A stretch of 64,000 bases of DNA, from contig JAKSZU010000020.1 of the NCBI GenBank assembly GCA_026018925.1, forward strand, positions 42,253,102 to 42,317,101, given 5' to 3'. Origin of the DNA: Tupaia tana (taxonomy: Eukaryota > Chordata > Mammalia > Scandentia > Tupaiidae). Below the pieces are notes generated by a model that did not search any database, was not told where the DNA came from, and was given only the letters and a program-made list of their open reading frames with translations. The first letter of the stretch is position 1. Every line of letters starts with the position of its first letter. Both the position numbers and the translations under genes were made by a program. This document shows, in pieces, positions 62,387 through 64,000 of this stretch.

Positions 62387-62507
62387 ACCATTTGATTTTT
62401 AAAAATGAAGTTCTCTAAAATATGATATAAGCCCTCATAGGAGAAAGTAAGTTCTTATTAATTTTAGTGAAAAGTTAATCTTTTATCAACTTAATTTTAT
62501 AATGTAG

Positions 62508-62638
62508 ATGTGACAGCATAGAAAAACTAAAGGCCCAGATACCGAAGATGGAACAAGAATTGAAAGAACCAGGACGATTTAAGGATTTTTACCAGTTTAC
62601 TTTTAATTTTGCAAAGAATCCAGGACAAAAAGGATTAG
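62508..62638 (+). CDS. DCUN1D1: DCUN1D1 coding exon 4: middle of the PONY domain
   Basis: Acceptor TATAATGTAG (ends 62507); donor GTAAGA (62639). It completes Gly129 and encodes [18 protein letters not shown] through [10 protein letters not shown] (to about residue 173), leaving one base of the next codon. The C-terminal exons with the cullin-binding acidic patch (about residues 174-259) lie beyond the window. Confidence 0.96.
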
Positions 62639-63001
62639 GTAAGAACTTCTAAAAATTGTATTTGGTGTTTCAGATATATTCAAATACATCTGTAACGTCA
62701 CGTTTGTAGTAGAAATTTATGTTCTTTTGAGCATAAAGTTATTGTACCAATTATTGAAAAATAGGAAGAAAAAGTAGTGAATTTGTAATCAGAAAATATT
62801 GTACACATTGAATAGTAGGGTTACGCTCGGTACCATACGTGAACAACTGTGTATATTTTTTTGTAAAAGCTAGAATATAGAAAATAAATAGTTGTTAAAA
62901 TTACACCTACATCTATTTGTTTATGCATTCATTCACTCGTGTTCATGATTCAGAAGATATTATAGGGTCTTAGGATCTATAGAGATAGCATCATAAAATT
63001 T
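62639..63001. other. DCUN1D1 intron 4 start, no recognised feature
   Basis: AT-rich with nothing identified. Confidence 0.5.
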
Positions 63002-63137
63002 CTTTTTTAAAACAATTTATTGTTATTATTAATTTGCACTCACCAGAGAGAAAAAGCGAGCAAGCTGTCTGAGACTCAAACCGCAGTTGACCATGTGGGA
63101 GTCCAGCGCCTTAACCACTGTGCAGCCTGCCGGTACC
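63002..63137 (-). mobile_element. SINE, type M, short
   Basis: TTAAAACAATTTATTGTTATT tail, AATTTGCACTCACCAGAGAG, reversed B box GACTCAAACCGC, end GCAGCCTGCCGGTACC. Confidence 0.8.
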
Positions 63138-63195
63138 TGTTTTTTTTGTTTTTGTTTTCCTTTTTTTTTGTTTTTTTTTTTTTTGCCTTTTTCAA

Positions 63196-63410
63196 AGCTT
63201 GATTTATTTCTTCTATGGGAGGAACAGCAGGAGAGAGACAGGCATCCAGCAGGGTCCCCATACCAAAATCCACCCCCAGTCCCAGCCAGCCCGAGTCAGG
63301 GGCCCGTGCCTGCCTGCTGTGGTCAGGGAGGTCCTAAGACACCGGCCAGGGCCTCTCTGCTGAGAGCCCCACTGCACCACCACCACCACGCCATGGCCTG
63401 GCCCCAAGTC
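63196..63410 (-). mobile_element. Divergent SINE
   Basis: CAAAGCTTGATTTATTTCTTC tail, GGAACAGCAGGAGAGAGACA, end GCACCACCACCACCACGCC. Body not like types L/S/M. Confidence 0.5.
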
Positions 63411-63599
63411 TCCCTCTATTTTAGATTAGAGCAGGGGAAAAGTGGAGATAAATGGATCATATAAGCAGAGACGAGCCAAGGAAGTGGTAGGAAGCTAGAA
63501 AAGAAGGGGTAGGTGTACTTGGCAGTGGTGAATTGGCCTGGAGTGACTAAATGTGATGGAATTAAAGGCTTACAAAATACCGGTAAAGCAAGATTGTAG

Positions 63600-63815
63600 G
63601 GTTGCACTGTGGTGCAGTGGTTACTCCTTGCTCAAGACAGGACGAATCCTGCTGGGCGTGTTCAGATCCTCAGCCGAGTGCACTTGCAGGTGTCCGACCC
63701 TGGGCGGGTGCTGGAGAGTGGACAGTGTGACCGGGCCCTGTGCAGGCTTCTCCGTCTCTCAGCCTCAGCCTCACTCACAAGTGCTGTATCGTGAATAATG
63801 GGGAGAAAATTCTAA
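63600..63815 (+). mobile_element. Divergent tRNA-like SINE
   Basis: GGTTGCACTGTGGTGCAGTGG looks like a tRNA A-box region. CTCCGTCTCTCAGCCTCAGC and GTGCTGTATCGTGAATAATG are tail-like. Confidence 0.55.
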
Positions 63816-63872
63816 GTGATGAAGCCTCCTTTCTAGCTGATTGTTCAATATATGTTAGAGTTTCTTCTTTTC

Positions 63873-63943
63873 TAAGAATTATTTATTTAATTTTATTGTT
63901 ATTATTATTTTTATTTAACTTGCTATAGCGCATGTGCACTCAC
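63873..63943 (-). mobile_element. Type M SINE tail
   Basis: TAAGAATTATTTATTTAATT, then AACTTGCTATAGCGCATGTG; the head is absent. Confidence 0.75.
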
Positions 63944-64000
63944 CTATATACTTAACTATACACTTAAAAATGTTAAATGGTAAATTTTATATGTTGTATG

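Overview
This is a vertebrate nuclear window, clearly placental mammal: spliced exons with GT/AG junctions, a CpG-island promoter, MIR, MaLR LTR, L1, hAT-like and mariner relics, and a very dense tRNA-derived SINE family. Two protein-coding genes lie head to tail on the + strand. The last four coding exons of MCCC1 (biotin-carrying alpha subunit of 3-methylcrotonyl-CoA carboxylase, mitochondrial leucine catabolism) run from 262 to the stop at 7410-7412, with poly(A) signals near 7575 and 7603. After about 30 kb of repeat-filled intergenic DNA, the CpG island and first exon of DCUN1D1 (a co-E3 for cullin neddylation) lie near 37.6-38.9 kb. Coding exons 2, 3 and 4 follow at 55010, 57932 and 62508; the remaining exons lie past the right edge. 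The adjacency and shared orientation of these two genes match the human 3q26-q27 locus as I remember it. They work in unrelated pathways.

The rest is mostly transposons. By hand count there are about 120 SINE copies or pieces, roughly a third of the window. All share a tRNA-like head (A-box-like TGGCGTGGTGG or TAGCGTAATGG, B box GGTTCGAGTCC). I use three working labels. Type L (about 250-270 bp) has a middle module (AGATCCCGAGAGGAGAATGG ... GGCCATCCCCCC ... GGTGATTTC), a CT-rich run, and ends GCGCCCTATAGCAAAAACC plus poly(A). Type S (about 150-190 bp) lacks the middle module and ends CTCTGGTCAAATTAAA followed by AATAAATAAA-type tails. Type M lacks the middle module but keeps the CTATAG-type end. 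Many type L copies keep intact CpGs and good target-site duplications (TSDs), so they look young. No Alu is seen, which argues against a monkey or ape. The SINE heads look like what I recall of dermopteran (colugo) CYN-type tRNA SINEs, so colugo is my tentative guess (about 40-50%); it rests on memory, not on a search.

Older layers: five MIR pieces, MaLR-type LTRs (4838-5177, 11255-12065, 21638-21790), hAT-like elements (6583-7020, 21330-21535), an L1 ORF1-region fragment (52.07-54.08 kb, minus strand), a decayed mariner (59131-60530), and three small palindromic MITEs whose ends match that mariner.

I see no operon, CRISPR, phage or bacterial gene, and no new protein system. The most notable pattern is at the repeat level. 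At four places two SINEs sit in tandem with three copies of the same target sequence, meaning the same site was used twice. There are also multi-level nests, an inverted SINE palindrome, and a mariner/MITE pairing.
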